This document shows positions 55,276 to 64,000 of a stretch of DNA of 64,000 bases, one piece after another. Each line of letters starts with the position of its first letter. Positions within the stretch are counted from its first letter, which is position 1. Origin of the DNA: Cafeteria roenbergensis. Its lineage: Eukaryota > Sar > Bigyra > Bicosoecida > Cafeteriaceae. Both the position numbers and the translations under genes were made by a program. The DNA lies in contig VLTN01000086.1 in assembly GCA_008330645.1 (NCBI GenBank), positions 1 through 64,000 of the forward strand. The letters run 5' to 3'. The notes beneath the pieces are model-generated. The model made no database searches. It saw only the letters and a program-made list of their open reading frames with translations, and was not told where the DNA came from.

Positions 55276-58200
55276 ATGGCCGCTCTGACGGCAAGCCGCG
55301 CGCGGCTGAGTGCGCTGCTGGGCTTTCTGGACAGCGATGAGCTCGCAGGCCGCTCCAGGGGCCGCTTCGGAGGGCCAGCCTCGGAGGTCGCAGCCAGTAC
55401 GTCACTCTTTGGCTTGGCAACGGCAAATGCTGCGGCCAGTGGGCGCGCCGACCAGGAGGCGCGCGCGGAGGTCGTGGCCAGCCTTGAGGCGGCGCTGGCA
55501 AAGGCTCGCAGCGAGGCAGCTCGAGCCCGGGCCGACGCGGCAGTTGCGGCACGCGCCTCGGAGGAAGAGCTTGCGTCTTTGCGAAAGGGCCTTGCCTCGG
55601 CAGAAGCGCGTGCCGCAGAGGCGAGCCGCCAGGCCGAAGCGGACCGGGAGAAGGCAAAGGCCGCGCTTGCCGCTGCGACCGAGCGCGCTGCCGCGGCTGA
55701 GGAGACTGCAGCCGCTGCTGAGGAGCGCGCGTCTGTGCTCGCGCGGGAAACCGAGGCAGCTGCCGCGGAGGCGTCGGCGTCTGCGGCGGCGGCAGCGGCA
55801 GCAGCCGAAGCGTCGCTGCGTGCGGCGCGTGAGGAAGCGGCGAAACAAGTGGCCGAAGCCAAGGCCGCCGGGGAGCGGGCCCTGGCCGAGGCCAAGGAGG
55901 AGGCCGAGAAGGCGGCCGCGGCGGCAGCGACGGCTGCGGCGGCCGATGCCTCCAAGGCGGCTGCGGACGCCGTGGCGGAAGCGGTGGCCGCGGCGCGGGC
56001 CGAGGCCGCAGCGGAGGCGGAAGCTGCCGCAGCAGCGGCTGCGGCCAAGGCGGCCGAGGAGGCGCGGGCCGAGGGACTAACGGCGGCAGAGGCTGCCTCG
56101 GCGGAGGCCAAGGCGGCTGCTGCCACGGCGGCAGAGGAGGCTGCCGCCGCCGCGACCGCCGCGGCCTCGGAGCGTCTGGCCGCGGCCGAGGCAGCCTCTG
56201 CCGCTCGCATCGCAGAGCTGGAAGCCAAGCTCGGCTCTGCCAGCAGCGAGGCCGCGTCTCTCACTGAGCAAGTGGCATCGCTCACACGCAAAGCCGCGGA
56301 GGCCAAGGAGGAGGCGGAGGAGGCGGAGGCGGCGAGGCGCCGGGCGGAGGCGGAGGCGGCGGCGGCGGCCGAGGTGGCGTCCGCAGCGGGGGCGGAGGGG
56401 GAGGAGGCCTCTGCGGCCGCCGCGGCGGCCACCGCCGCCGCCTCTGCTGCTGCTGCTGCTGCCAGGAAGGGCGAGGCGGAGGCGAGGCGGGAGGCAAAGG
56501 AGCGACTCCGCGTCGCTCGCGAGGCTGAGGCTGAGGCGGCAGCAGCTCGCGCCCGCTCTGAGAAGGCCGAGGCTGAGGCGGTGGCGGAGGCTGCTGCTGC
56601 GGCGAGGCGAGCGGAGGCGGCAGAGACGTCGGCGGAGGCAGCGACCGCCAAGCTTGCGGCGGCCGAAGAGGAGCTCAAGTCAGTTCGGAGAGACGCTGAA
56701 GCGGCCGCCAAAGAGGCGGCGAAACAATTGTCCGATGCCAAGGAGCGTGGCAAGCGGGCGGCCGAGGAGGCGCGAGCGGAGGCTGAGGCGGCAGCCGCGA
56801 AGCGGGAGGCAGCCGCCGAGGCGGCGGCGCGTGCCGCGGCCGAAGCCCTGGCCAAGAGCGCACGTGCGGAGGCGGAGGCGGAGTTTGAGAAGCAACTCGC
56901 TGCTGCCGTTGCCGAAGCAGCCGACGAGGCTGCAGCAGTGGCCAGGGCGGCGGCCGAGGCGGAGGCGGCGGAGGCAGCGACAGCGGCGGCGGAGGCGGCG
57001 GAGGCGGCGCTGAGAGACGCTGTGGCCGAGGCCGAGGCGGCTGCAGCAGCGGCCGCGACTGCGTCTGCAAAGGCGGAGGCCGAAGCTGAGGTGGCGGCGG
57101 CGCGAGGCTCTGCCGTGGCCAAGGCGGAGGAGGCCGCAGCGGCGGAGGCGGCGGAGGCGGCGGAGGCGGCAGAGGCGCGGCTGCGAGCGGCCGTGGAGGA
57201 GGCGGCTGCAACCGCTCGGGCCAAGGCGGAGGAGGAGGCGGCGGCGGCAGCGGCGGCGGCCAAGGCCGAAACCGAAGCTGCTGCTGCCGCGTCAGTGGCG
57301 GCTCTCGAGGCAGCCCGGGCCGAGGCGGCGGCGGCTCTGGAGCGTGCTGAGAAGGCGGAGGCCGACGCTGCGGGCGGAAAGCAGCGCAGGCGCAGGGAGG
57401 AGGCCGATGCTCGCAGGGCGGCATCAGAGGCTCGCGCGGCCACGGCCGACGCGCAGGCGGCGAGGGACGCGGCAGAGGCGGCCCGCGCCGACGCGGAGGA
57501 GCAGCTGGCAGCGTCACGGGAGGCGCTGGAGCGGGCCAAGGCCGACGCAGCGACGCTCGCGTCGGAGAAGCGTTCCGCCGACGAGGCGCTGGCTGCGGCT
57601 CAGGCAGAGCTATCCGCCGTGTCGGCAGAGCTCAAGGCCGCGAAGGAGGCGCTGGACGCGGCGGAGGCGGCGAGGAAGGAGGCCGTGGCCGCGGAGGAGG
57701 CAGCGACTAAGCGGGCGGCAGAGGCAGAGGCGGCGGCGGCGGAGGCGGCGGAGGCGGCGGGCAGCAAGGTGGAGGCCGCCGAGGCGGCTTCGGCCGAGGC
57801 CACGGCTGCTGCGGAGGCGCGGGCGGCGGCTGCTGACGAAGCCGCCAAGGCGGCGGAGGGGGCGAGACAGGCCGCGGAGGAGCGCCTCGAAGCCGCGGTC
57901 TCTGACAAGGAGGCCGCTGAGAGGGCAGCGGCAGACGCCGAGGAGCGGGCTGCCGAGGCGGTGCGGCGGGCGGAGGCAGCCGAGGCCGCAAGGGAGGCGG
58001 CGGAAGCCTCGGCCGGGGCAAAGGCGGAGGCGGCGGCCGCTGCGGCGGCGGAGGCTGCGGCTGCCACTGCGCGGTCGGAGGGCGAGGCGGCCGGCAGAGC
58101 CGCGGGGGAGGCGGCGGGCAGGAGTGCCGCCGAGGCGGCTGCACGCGCAGCCATGGCCTCGGCGGAACAAGAGGCCGCTGCCGCGCGCGAAACCGCACGG

Positions 58201-59157
58201 GAGGCGGCCAAGGCCGGAGTGGCCGTGCGGAGCAACCTCACCCGAAAGCTCCGCACCCTGGCAGCCGAGTTCAAGGCGATGCAGCGGAAGCACGAGACGG
58301 AGCAGCAGCGGCGCGTGGAGGCGGAGGCGGCGGCGGAGGAGGCGAGGGCGGAGGCGGACAGCAAGGTGGCGGCGGCCCACGGAGCCCAGACCAGGCTTGA
58401 GGCGTCGCTGAAGCAGGCGCGCGTGGCTGCCGACGACGACGCCGCCCAGCTGCGCCTGAGACGGGAACGGGCCGAGGCGGCAGAGGCAGCGGCCGCGGCG
58501 GCCGAGGTGCGCGCGGCACGCGCCGAGGCATCGGCGGCCAAACTTATCGCCGAAAAGGAGGAGGAGGAGCGGCAGGCGGCGGAGTGGGAGTCGCTTGAGG
58601 CCCCGGCCAAGGGGCAGGCGCCCCCCATGCCCCCCGGCGCGGAGGCGACGGTGATGGGAGAGTGGGCGGCCCAGGTGGCCACCAACGACGACGACAAGCG
58701 CGCCCTGCAGAAGTGGCTCAGCAGAGCCGCCAAGGCCACGCGGAAGGAGGCGCAGACGCTGGCGGTGCGGCGGGTGCAGCGCGTGGACGAGTCTCAGGCT
58801 GAGAACTTCCGCCTCCTGATCATGCCAAGCCTGGCCGATTCGGGGCGGCGCGACGTGCGCGTGTACGCGTGGTGGAAGCGCGAGAAGCGCATCATTGCCA
58901 AGCTGCGCCTCGCCACCGTGGTGCTGCCGGAGGGGGTGCCGGAGGACGACGAGCGGGCCTGGGCCGAGGCGGCGGAGGAGGCCCGCGCGCGGGTGGTTGG
59001 CACGGCCGCGGAGGCGAGAGGCGCCGCTGCCATGCGCCGGGCCGGTGGCGGTGCGGCCGCGGCGGCTGCCTTCGCGCGGTCGGGCACGCCTGACAGCCCC
59101 AAGCCGCGCAGAGGAGAGTACCAGCCGGCGTCGTCGAAGCCCCGCAAGCCCGTGTAG
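55276..59157 (+). CDS. Ala/Glu-rich coiled-coil protein
   Basis: The protein has 1,293 residues from the ATG at 55276 (MAALTASRARLSALLGFLDS). After a ~60-residue Gly/Ser start comes more than 1,000 residues of almost pure Ala, Glu, Lys, Arg (AEAEAAAAKREAAAEAAAR and similar), a very long coiled coil or single alpha helix. The last ~190 residues are different and partly globular: WLSRAAKATRKEAQTLAVRR, NFRLLIMPSLADSGRRDVRV and YAWWKREKRIIAKLRLATVV. No known head domain was recognised. A filament-forming or cytoskeletal role is likely from the structure only. The Ala/Glu codons produce long shadow frames on the minus strand. Confidence 0.7.
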   Translation: MAALTASRARLSALLGFLDSDELAGRSRGRFGGPASEVAASTSLFGLATANAAASGRADQEARAEVVASLEAALAKARSEAARARADAAVAARASEEELASLRKGLASAEARAAEASRQAEADREKAKAALAAATERAAAAEETAAAAEERASVLARETEAAAAEASASAAAAAAAAEASLRAAREEAAKQVAEAKAAGERALAEAKEEAEKAAAAAATAAAADASKAAADAVAEAVAAARAEAAAEAEAAAAAAAAKAAEEARAEGLTAAEAASAEAKAAAATAAEEAAAAATAAASERLAAAEAASAARIAELEAKLGSASSEAASLTEQVASLTRKAAEAKEEAEEAEAARRRAEAEAAAAAEVASAAGAEGEEASAAAAAATAAASAAAAAARKGEAEARREAKERLRVAREAEAEAAAARARSEKAEAEAVAEAAAAARRAEAAETSAEAATAKLAAAEEELKSVRRDAEAAAKEAAKQLSDAKERGKRAAEEARAEAEAAAAKREAAAEAAARAAAEALAKSARAEAEAEFEKQLAAAVAEAADEAAAVARAAAEAEAAEAATAAAEAAEAALRDAVAEAEAAAAAAATASAKAEAEAEVAAARGSAVAKAEEAAAAEAAEAAEAAEARLRAAVEEAAATARAKAEEEAAAAAAAAKAETEAAAAASVAALEAARAEAAAALERAEKAEADAAGGKQRRRREEADARRAASEARAATADAQAARDAAEAARADAEEQLAASREALERAKADAATLASEKRSADEALAAAQAELSAVSAELKAAKEALDAAEAARKEAVAAEEAATKRAAEAEAAAAEAAEAAGSKVEAAEAASAEATAAAEARAAAADEAAKAAEGARQAAEERLEAAVSDKEAAERAAADAEERAAEAVRRAEAAEAAREAAEASAGAKAEAAAAAAAEAAAATARSEGEAAGRAAGEAAGRSAAEAAARAAMASAEQEAAAARETAREAAKAGVAVRSNLTRKLRTLAAEFKAMQRKHETEQQRRVEAEAAAEEARAEADSKVAAAHGAQTRLEASLKQARVAADDDAAQLRLRRERAEAAEAAAAAAEVRAARAEASAAKLIAEKEEEERQAAEWESLEAPAKGQAPPMPPGAEATVMGEWAAQVATNDDDKRALQKWLSRAAKATRKEAQTLAVRRVQRVDESQAENFRLLIMPSLADSGRRDVRVYAWWKREKRIIAKLRLATVVLPEGVPEDDERAWAEAAEEARARVVGTAAEARGAAAMRRAGGGAAAAAAFARSGTPDSPKPRRGEYQPASSKPRKPV

Positions 59158-59631
59158 AGAGCTCGCAACGGCCCCAGCGCTCGCCGCGCCGCACGCTGAG
59201 GCGCACTGCACCTCGAGGGAGCGCGGGCGCGGGTGCTGGCTTTGGGTGCGAGCGCGTGTGCGGTTTCCACCCCCCTTGGGGCGCGTGTGTTTGGCCACGC
59301 ACGCCCCGGCGGCCTCGCTCTGCAACCACCCGCATCAATTCGCTATTCACAACAGAGAAGCCGCTTCCCCAGTTCAGCGCACGCGCTGCTGGGGCCAGCG
59401 AGCGCCGGCCGCTCTGGCGGGGTCCGGTTGTGAGCGTCGTTGTAACATGCAACCGCGGTGATTCTCGCCCACGCAAACCTGGGGCGCGGCGCGGAACGGC
59501 ACACACTGCGCACCGCACCCAGCGCCAAGATCTTCGCTCCAGCCACCAAAAGGCACGCATAGCACTCCGCCCCAGCCACCAAAAGACACGCATACTCTCT
59601 CGCTGGGACCCTGGCCCGGCGGCCGCGTCGC
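59158..59631. other. Intergenic, convergent gene ends
   Basis: Between the stops of the two coiled-coil genes. Holds a small direct repeat (CAGCCACCAAAAG.CACGCATA at about 59540 and 59573). No gene supported. Confidence 0.45.
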
Positions 59632-62600
59632 TCACTCGTCGCTCCCGATGGCCGCAAACCGCCCCTGCACCCGCCGCAGGCGCTCCTGCAGCCGCCTGGT
59701 GGCGGGGCTGGGCCCTGCGCGGGCCGGCTGGCCGGTGGGGCCGGCTCCTCCGGCTGATGCTGCCGATGCGCCGGCTGGGCGCGTGGCGTCGCTTGCAGGT
59801 GCGCCTGCATCTGAGGCGCCCCCTGCAAGCGATTCGCGCCCCTCATCACCGACTGCGTCGGCGCTGGAGGCAGCGAATCGCTGTCGACCGGCAGATGGGC
59901 CAGCCTCGCCCCCGACGCCTCCGCCGTCTCGGCCTGGCAACGCATCGTCGTCCGCCCCTGCGAAGCTGACGTCATCCAAGAGGCTTGCTGACGGGCGCAC
60001 TGGGCCCCGGGAGCGGCCGCCCCGAGACCCCGCAGTGGCTGCAGCGGCAGCGGTCTCGGCGGGGGCAGCCTGGCCCGCGCGGGATGGGCCGTGCGATGCG
60101 GGCGATCCTGCCATCGATCCTTCCTGCTGCGGGGCCCTGTCGACGTCAATGCGGATGCTCCCCGTGCGGCTGATAGCGACCCGCGACCTGGACGCGTTGC
60201 TCGCGAACGAGGCTTCGAAGTCACGGCGGCCGTGGCCGTCGTCCACCTCGTCATCGTCGCCGTCGCCGTCGCCGCCGTCGCCGTCAGCGCCGCCAGCGTT
60301 GCGGCGGCCTCCGAGCGCGCCTGTTCCGGCGTCGCGGCCACCGCCGCCAGCACCGTGGTCGTGGTCCTGGCGAGCGTACCTTCGAGGGCGATCCGCCGGC
60401 ATTGCAGAGGCGCCCGGAACCGGCCGCGCCCAATCTGCCTCCAGCCGAGACGACTGGCCCGCCGACTGGCGGGTCACCGCAGCCTCGCCGCCACGCCGCC
60501 GTGACCACGCCACACCGGTGCCCGCCGCACCGGTTCCGTATCCAGCTGTCCGCCGGTCAAACGTGTCTCCGCCAGCGCCGTACCCGGTGCCAGCCATGTC
60601 CTGATCCCGGAGAATCGAGGGCCCGTCCCAGGCCGAAGAAAAACTGCTCCCGGCGCCTCGGTAGAGCCCCTCCCCGGCACCTGCCGCACCGGCCGCACCG
60701 GCCGCACCGGCCGCACCGGCGGCGGAGAAACTCGCACCGGCGCCAGCTGCGTAGCCGCCGTGAACGCTGTGCGCGCCCCCCGCCATGGACGACGCCAGAG
60801 CGGCCGCCGTGGCCGTCCGCTCCTCCTCCGCCGCCGCTAGCCGCCGCTGCAGCCGGCGCGCCTCCGCCTTGGCCTCTGCCGCCTCGCCTTCCAGCCTCGC
60901 TCTGTCCTCCTCCAGAGCGATGCGCGTCGCTCGGTCGTCGGCGCCGGCCTCGTCCTCCACACGCACCCGCGCCCGCAGCTTGGCGGCTTCCGTCTCCGCC
61001 TCGCGGATACGCCGGTTCGCGCTCGCCGCCTCCGCCTCCGCCTCCGCTGCCCGCGCCTCAGCGCGCCGCACTCGCGCTGAAGCGGCTTCACAGCGCTCCG
61101 CCTCAGCGCGCGCCTCGTCTGCGGCAGCCCTGGCCGCCGCCTCCGCCTCGGCCGCCCGGCGCTCCGCCTCAGCGAGCGCTGTGCGCAGCTCTGCCACCTG
61201 CTGCTGCAGCTCGCTCACGTCACCAGCAGCGGCTCTGTCGGCCTCGCCAGCTCCCGCCCGAGCCGCTTCAAGGTCTGAGCGAAGTCGCTCGGCCTCCGCT
61301 TCGGCTCTGCTGGCTCTGCCCTCGCTATCAGCTGACGCCTTTCTTGCGTCCGACGCCTCCTTCTCGGCGGCAGCGGCCTCGCGCGAGGCGTCGGCCAAGC
61401 GGCGGCGCGTGTCGGAGAGGGTGCGCTCCAGCCGCTGGCACAGGCGCCGCTCGCGCTCAGCCTCTGCCTGCGCCACTGCAACCGCCTCCTCCGTGGTCGC
61501 GGCGCCCCGCACCTCGCGCTCAGCTGCCAGGCGTGAGGCGGCCGCTCGCGCGTCGGCCCGGGCCGATTCCGCCTCCGCCTCCGCCTCCGCGGCCGCGGAC
61601 GTGGCCTCTTTGGCCTCCACTCGAGCCGCCTCCGCCTCGGCGGAGAGCTCTGCGAGCCGCTCCGTGGCCGCCTCCGCCTCGGCCTCGGCCGCCCCCAGCC
61701 GCCGGCGGAGAGTGCTGGCGGCCTCCTCTGCAACGGCTCTATGGCTCTGCGCCGCGGCGAGGGCCCCGCGCAGCTCTGCCACTTCGGCCTCTGCTGCGGC
61801 CAAAGCCGCGGCTCTGCCGGCGCGTGTGGATTGCGCGGCCGCCAGCGCGTCGAGGCGCGGCCGGAGCCTGTTGACGTCCTCTCTGAGCGACTCCGCGTCT
61901 CTCATCGCGCGCTCCGCCTTGGAGCGGCTCGCGAGCTCCGCCGCTGCCAGGAACCGCGCGGCCGACCGCAGCGCCGCAGATGCCTGGGGCACCGTCGCCT
62001 GCTCCGGCAGAGACCGCGGTGGCGGGTCCAAGGCAGCGCCAGCGCCAGCGCCAGCGGTTGACGTCCTTGCTCGTCCCGAAGCGGCGGCTCTGCCAGATCG
62101 ACCCTTTGAGGGCGGCGGACGGCGCCCTCCGGTGCTGAGTCCGCCGCCGCCGGTGCCGAAGCGGCTGCCCCCTCCGTCACCACCGTCATCGGTGAAACCG
62201 CCGCTGTCCCCGCTGGCGTCGCTGGCGTCGCTGTCGCCGTCGGCAGCGTCGAAGCGGCGGCTTCCGCCGCCGCCACCACCACCACCACCACCACCGGATC
62301 CGCGACCGCCACCACCGTGACTGCGACCGCGGCTCCCGCTACCGCCACCAGCTTGCAGCTCCGCCGCCACGTCGTCGGGCACAGAGGCGGCAGCCGCGAC
62401 CGCCTCCCGAGCGGCAGCCGCCACGGCCTCGCGCGCCCGCTCCGCATCGGCCGTCAGTGCCAGCACCGATCGCTGGACGACCCCCCGCTCCTCCTCCAGC
62501 GCCGCCTTTGCCGATTTGAGCGTCTCAATGACAGCGTTCTGCTCCTCGCACGTGCCCAGCAGCGCCTCCAGGTCCCGCTGCAGAGCCGCAGCCTTGCTCC

Positions 62601-64000
62601 TGGCGGCGGAGGCCGCTTCGCCCGCCTGCCTGGCGCCCCGGGCCGCCTCAGCCTCCGCCAGTTGCAGTCGTTCCCCGAGTTGCTCGGCTCTGCCCGCCGC
62701 CTCCTCGGCCTCGCTCTGGGCCTGCGAGAGCGCCTCGGCGGTTTCACGCTCCGCGGTTTCGGCCTCGCGTTGCGCCGCCTCGGCCGACCGGATGCGATCG
62801 ATGAGCATCCGCCGCTCCGTCGATCGCGCGTCGGCCTCCTCCGCCGCTGCGGCCTTCTCTGCAGACAGCGACGCTTCGGCCTGCTCTGCCCGCGACGTCG
62901 TGTCGTGGAGCTTGGCACGAAGCGCCCTCACTTCGCTGCGGGCCTCCGAGAGCTCTGCCTCGGCGGTTGCTGCCAGCTGCTCGGCCTGCTCTGCCCGGTG
63001 CAGGGCGCTGGATCGGTCGCTGGCGGCTGCTTCCGCCTCCGCGCGCGCCTGCGCCTGATCCTTCCGGGCGGTTTCGCACAGGCTCTTGGCTTCGTCGCGC
63101 TCCAGCTCTGCCTGCTCTGCCCTACCGGTGGCCTCGTTGGCCTCGGCGGAACGTTCCTCCGCCACCTCCTCCGCCACCCTTCGTGCGGCCGCGGCCTCGG
63201 CCCGTGCCGACGCGACGGTGTCCTCGGCCTCCTGGGCGCGGTTTCGCGCCTCTTCAAGGTCCAGGCGGAGGGAGTGGATCTCCTCGTGGAGGAGCCGGCG
63301 CTGCGACCTGCGGTCGTCCTCCTCCGCCTCGACGGTCAGCCCCGCGTCGCGAAGTGCCCTCGCCGTCAGGCAGAGCCACCTGGCAGAGCGGCGCAGCGCG
63401 GCGGCGGCGCAGGGGGCCCCTGCCGTCACGGCTTCGCTGCGCCCCAGCTTCACCAGCCGCTTGGCTCTGACCAGCGCCAGCTCTGCCGCTGCCTCGGCCA
63501 GCGCGGCGTTGTCAGCTGACCCGCGCTCACGGCCGGCTCTGCCTCCTCCTCCCCCCCCAGCAGCAGCAGCTGTGGCCGCTGCCGCCAGGACGAAGGCCTC
63601 GTCCGCGTCGACTTCGCCGTCGGCGCTGGCGTCATCCCGCCCGCCGTGGCCGTGGCCGTGGCCGTGGCCGTGGCCGCGGCCGCCATAGCCGCCACCGCTC
63701 CCCGCGCCGTCGCCGTCGTCGTCGTCATCGTAGAGGTCATCGTCGTCACCGCCGCTGCCAGCCCCGGCCGCCGAATCGGCGTCCCCGCCACTACGCTCGC
63801 CACGCCCCGCCGACTCCGCCTCGTCGTCGTCGAATCGTGATCGGCCGGCGGCTGTCGCGTCGCCGAGGGACCCACCCCACCCGCTCCTCCTCTGGTGGCT
63901 CTGCCCGCGGCCGCGGCCTGTCGCACGCTCCTGCCTCCGGCTCTGCCGCGTCGCCCCACGCCTCCCAGCGCCACCGTGCCGGCGGTTTCGCGGCTTTGCC
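59632..64000 (-). CDS. EF-hand-containing coiled-coil protein, N-terminus beyond the window
   Basis: The frame is open from the stop at 59632 to the right edge, at least 1,456 residues, so the start lies outside. Reading from the edge: a low-complexity acidic, Gly-rich and His-rich segment (GGRGHGHGHGHGG), then one canonical EF-hand loop, DASADGEVDADE (63633-63598), with calcium ligands at loop positions 1, 3, 5, 9 and 12 and Gly at 6. It continues into EAFVLAAAA. After that a long coiled coil rich in Ala, Glu and Arg (EEIHSLRLDLEEARNRAQEA; ERRMLIDRIRSAEAAQREAE), a Gly/Asp insert near 62200-62340, more coiled coil, and a disordered tail (SPATRRLQERLRRVQGRFAA). Calcium-regulated structural protein is a reasonable inference. 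Confidence 0.75.
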   Translation of the reverse strand, partial: AKPRNRRHGGAGRRGATRQSRRQERATGRGRGQSHQRRSGWGGSLGDATAAGRSRFDDDEAESAGRGERSGGDADSAAGAGSGGDDDDLYDDDDDGDGAGSGGGYGGRGHGHGHGHGHGGRDDASADGEVDADEAFVLAAAATAAAAGGGGGGRAGRERGSADNAALAEAAAELALVRAKRLVKLGRSEAVTAGAPCAAAALRRSARWLCLTARALRDAGLTVEAEEDDRRSQRRLLHEEIHSLRLDLEEARNRAQEAEDTVASARAEAAAARRVAEEVAEERSAEANEATGRAEQAELERDEAKSLCETARKDQAQARAEAEAAASDRSSALHRAEQAEQLAATAEAELSEARSEVRALRAKLHDTTSRAEQAEASLSAEKAAAAEEADARSTERRMLIDRIRSAEAAQREAETAERETAEALSQAQSEAEEAAGRAEQLGERLQLAEAEAARGARQAGEAASAARSKAAALQRDLEALLGTCEEQNAVIETLKSAKAALEEERGVVQRSVLALTADAERAREAVAAAAREAVAAAASVPDDVAAELQAGGGSGSRGRSHGGGGRGSGGGGGGGGGGGSRRFDAADGDSDASDASGDSGGFTDDGGDGGGSRFGTGGGGLSTGGRRPPPSKGRSGRAAASGRARTSTAGAGAGAALDPPPRSLPEQATVPQASAALRSAARFLAAAELASRSKAERAMRDAESLREDVNRLRPRLDALAAAQSTRAGRAAALAAAEAEVAELRGALAAAQSHRAVAEEAASTLRRRLGAAEAEAEAATERLAELSAEAEAARVEAKEATSAAAEAEAEAESARADARAAASRLAAEREVRGAATTEEAVAVAQAEAERERRLCQRLERTLSDTRRRLADASREAAAAEKEASDARKASADSEGRASRAEAEAERLRSDLEAARAGAGEADRAAAGDVSELQQQVAELRTALAEAERRAAEAEAAARAAADEARAEAERCEAASARVRRAEARAAEAEAEAASANRRIREAETEAAKLRARVRVEDEAGADDRATRIALEEDRARLEGEAAEAKAEARRLQRRLAAAEEERTATAAALASSMAGGAHSVHGGYAAGAGASFSAAGAAGAAGAAGAAGAGEGLYRGAGSSFSSAWDGPSILRDQDMAGTGYGAGGDTFDRRTAGYGTGAAGTGVAWSRRRGGEAAVTRQSAGQSSRLEADWARPVPGASAMPADRPRRYARQDHDHGAGGGGRDAGTGALGGRRNAGGADGDGGDGDGDDDEVDDGHGRRDFEASFASNASRSRVAISRTGSIRIDVDRAPQQEGSMAGSPASHGPSRAGQAAPAETAAAAATAGSRGGRSRGPVRPSASLLDDVSFAGADDDALPGRDGGGVGGEAGPSAGRQRFAASSADAVGDEGRESLAGGASDAGAPASDATRPAGASAASAGGAGPTGQPARAGPSPATRRLQERLRRVQGRFAAIGSDE

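Noticed and set aside
55251-57539. Minus-strand Ala/Ser-rich open frame opposite the first coiled-coil gene
   Set aside because: Antisense of Ala/Glu codons (GCG GAG) reads as Ala/Ser/Leu with no stop; no start context or domain.
60785-62320. Plus-strand Ala/Ser-rich open frame opposite the EF-hand coiled-coil gene
   Set aside because: Same antisense effect. The minus frame has heptad-like coiled-coil composition and extends without a stop to the window edge.

Overview
The window joins two very different kinds of DNA. Bases 1-7993 are AT-richer and compact, with small genes on both strands, promoter-like boxes just before start codons, hairpins at gene ends and large palindromes. From about 7994 the DNA becomes very GC-rich, with strongly G/C-ending codons, large low-complexity proteins, short GT-AG introns and eukaryotic families (ubiquitin protease, tetraspanin, IQ-motif, LRR, TPR and ankyrin proteins). 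This suggests a GC-rich unicellular eukaryote carrying an integrated virophage-like (mavirus/Polinton-related) element. The pattern resembles the bicosoecid flagellate Cafeteria and its endogenous mavirus-like elements, but the species is inferred, not proven.

Element, 1-7993 (left end outside the window): an old copy of a fibre/chaperone-type gene (peptidase S74 domain), a damaged small virion-like gene, a hypothetical minus-strand gene with a GC-rich foldback, a whole-looking tyrosine recombinase followed by a tRNA-like/Pol III B-box stub, two small basic proteins, three unrecognised minus-strand genes among three 130-bp foldback elements, and a tandem pair of paralogous genes that both end in the same kind of hairpin. 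Its right end has two ~110-bp direct repeats and a perfect 134-bp palindrome. The palindrome abuts the 3' remnant of an ankyrin-repeat gene, so the element appears to have interrupted that gene.

Host part: ankyrin remnant (7994-8539), a repeat-rich spacer (8540-10636), a whole ankyrin-repeat gene (10637-13063), an aldo/keto reductase (13541-14650), a giant ubiquitin-specific protease (15249 to about 22583, minus), a three-exon tetraspanin (22582-23979), a three-exon multipass membrane protein (minus, 24501-25546), two tandem MsrB genes lacking zinc cysteines (25754-26558 and 27199-28092), a possible small gene (28529-28762), a three-exon helix-turn-helix nuclear protein (minus, 29080-31510), a 4,324-residue LRR/IQ protein (31972-44946), two duplicated Clu-like/TPR genes (minus, 45504-49262 and 50348-54649), an Ala/Glu-rich coiled-coil protein (55276-59157) and an EF-hand-containing coiled-coil protein running off the right edge (minus, 59632-64000).

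No metabolic operon is visible. The striking features are duplication (ankyrin, MsrB and TPR genes, and the element's own paralog pair), repeat-unit expansion inside genes, and a short GC-rich octamer (GGCAGAGC / GCTCTGCC) scattered very densely through host coding and non-coding DNA.
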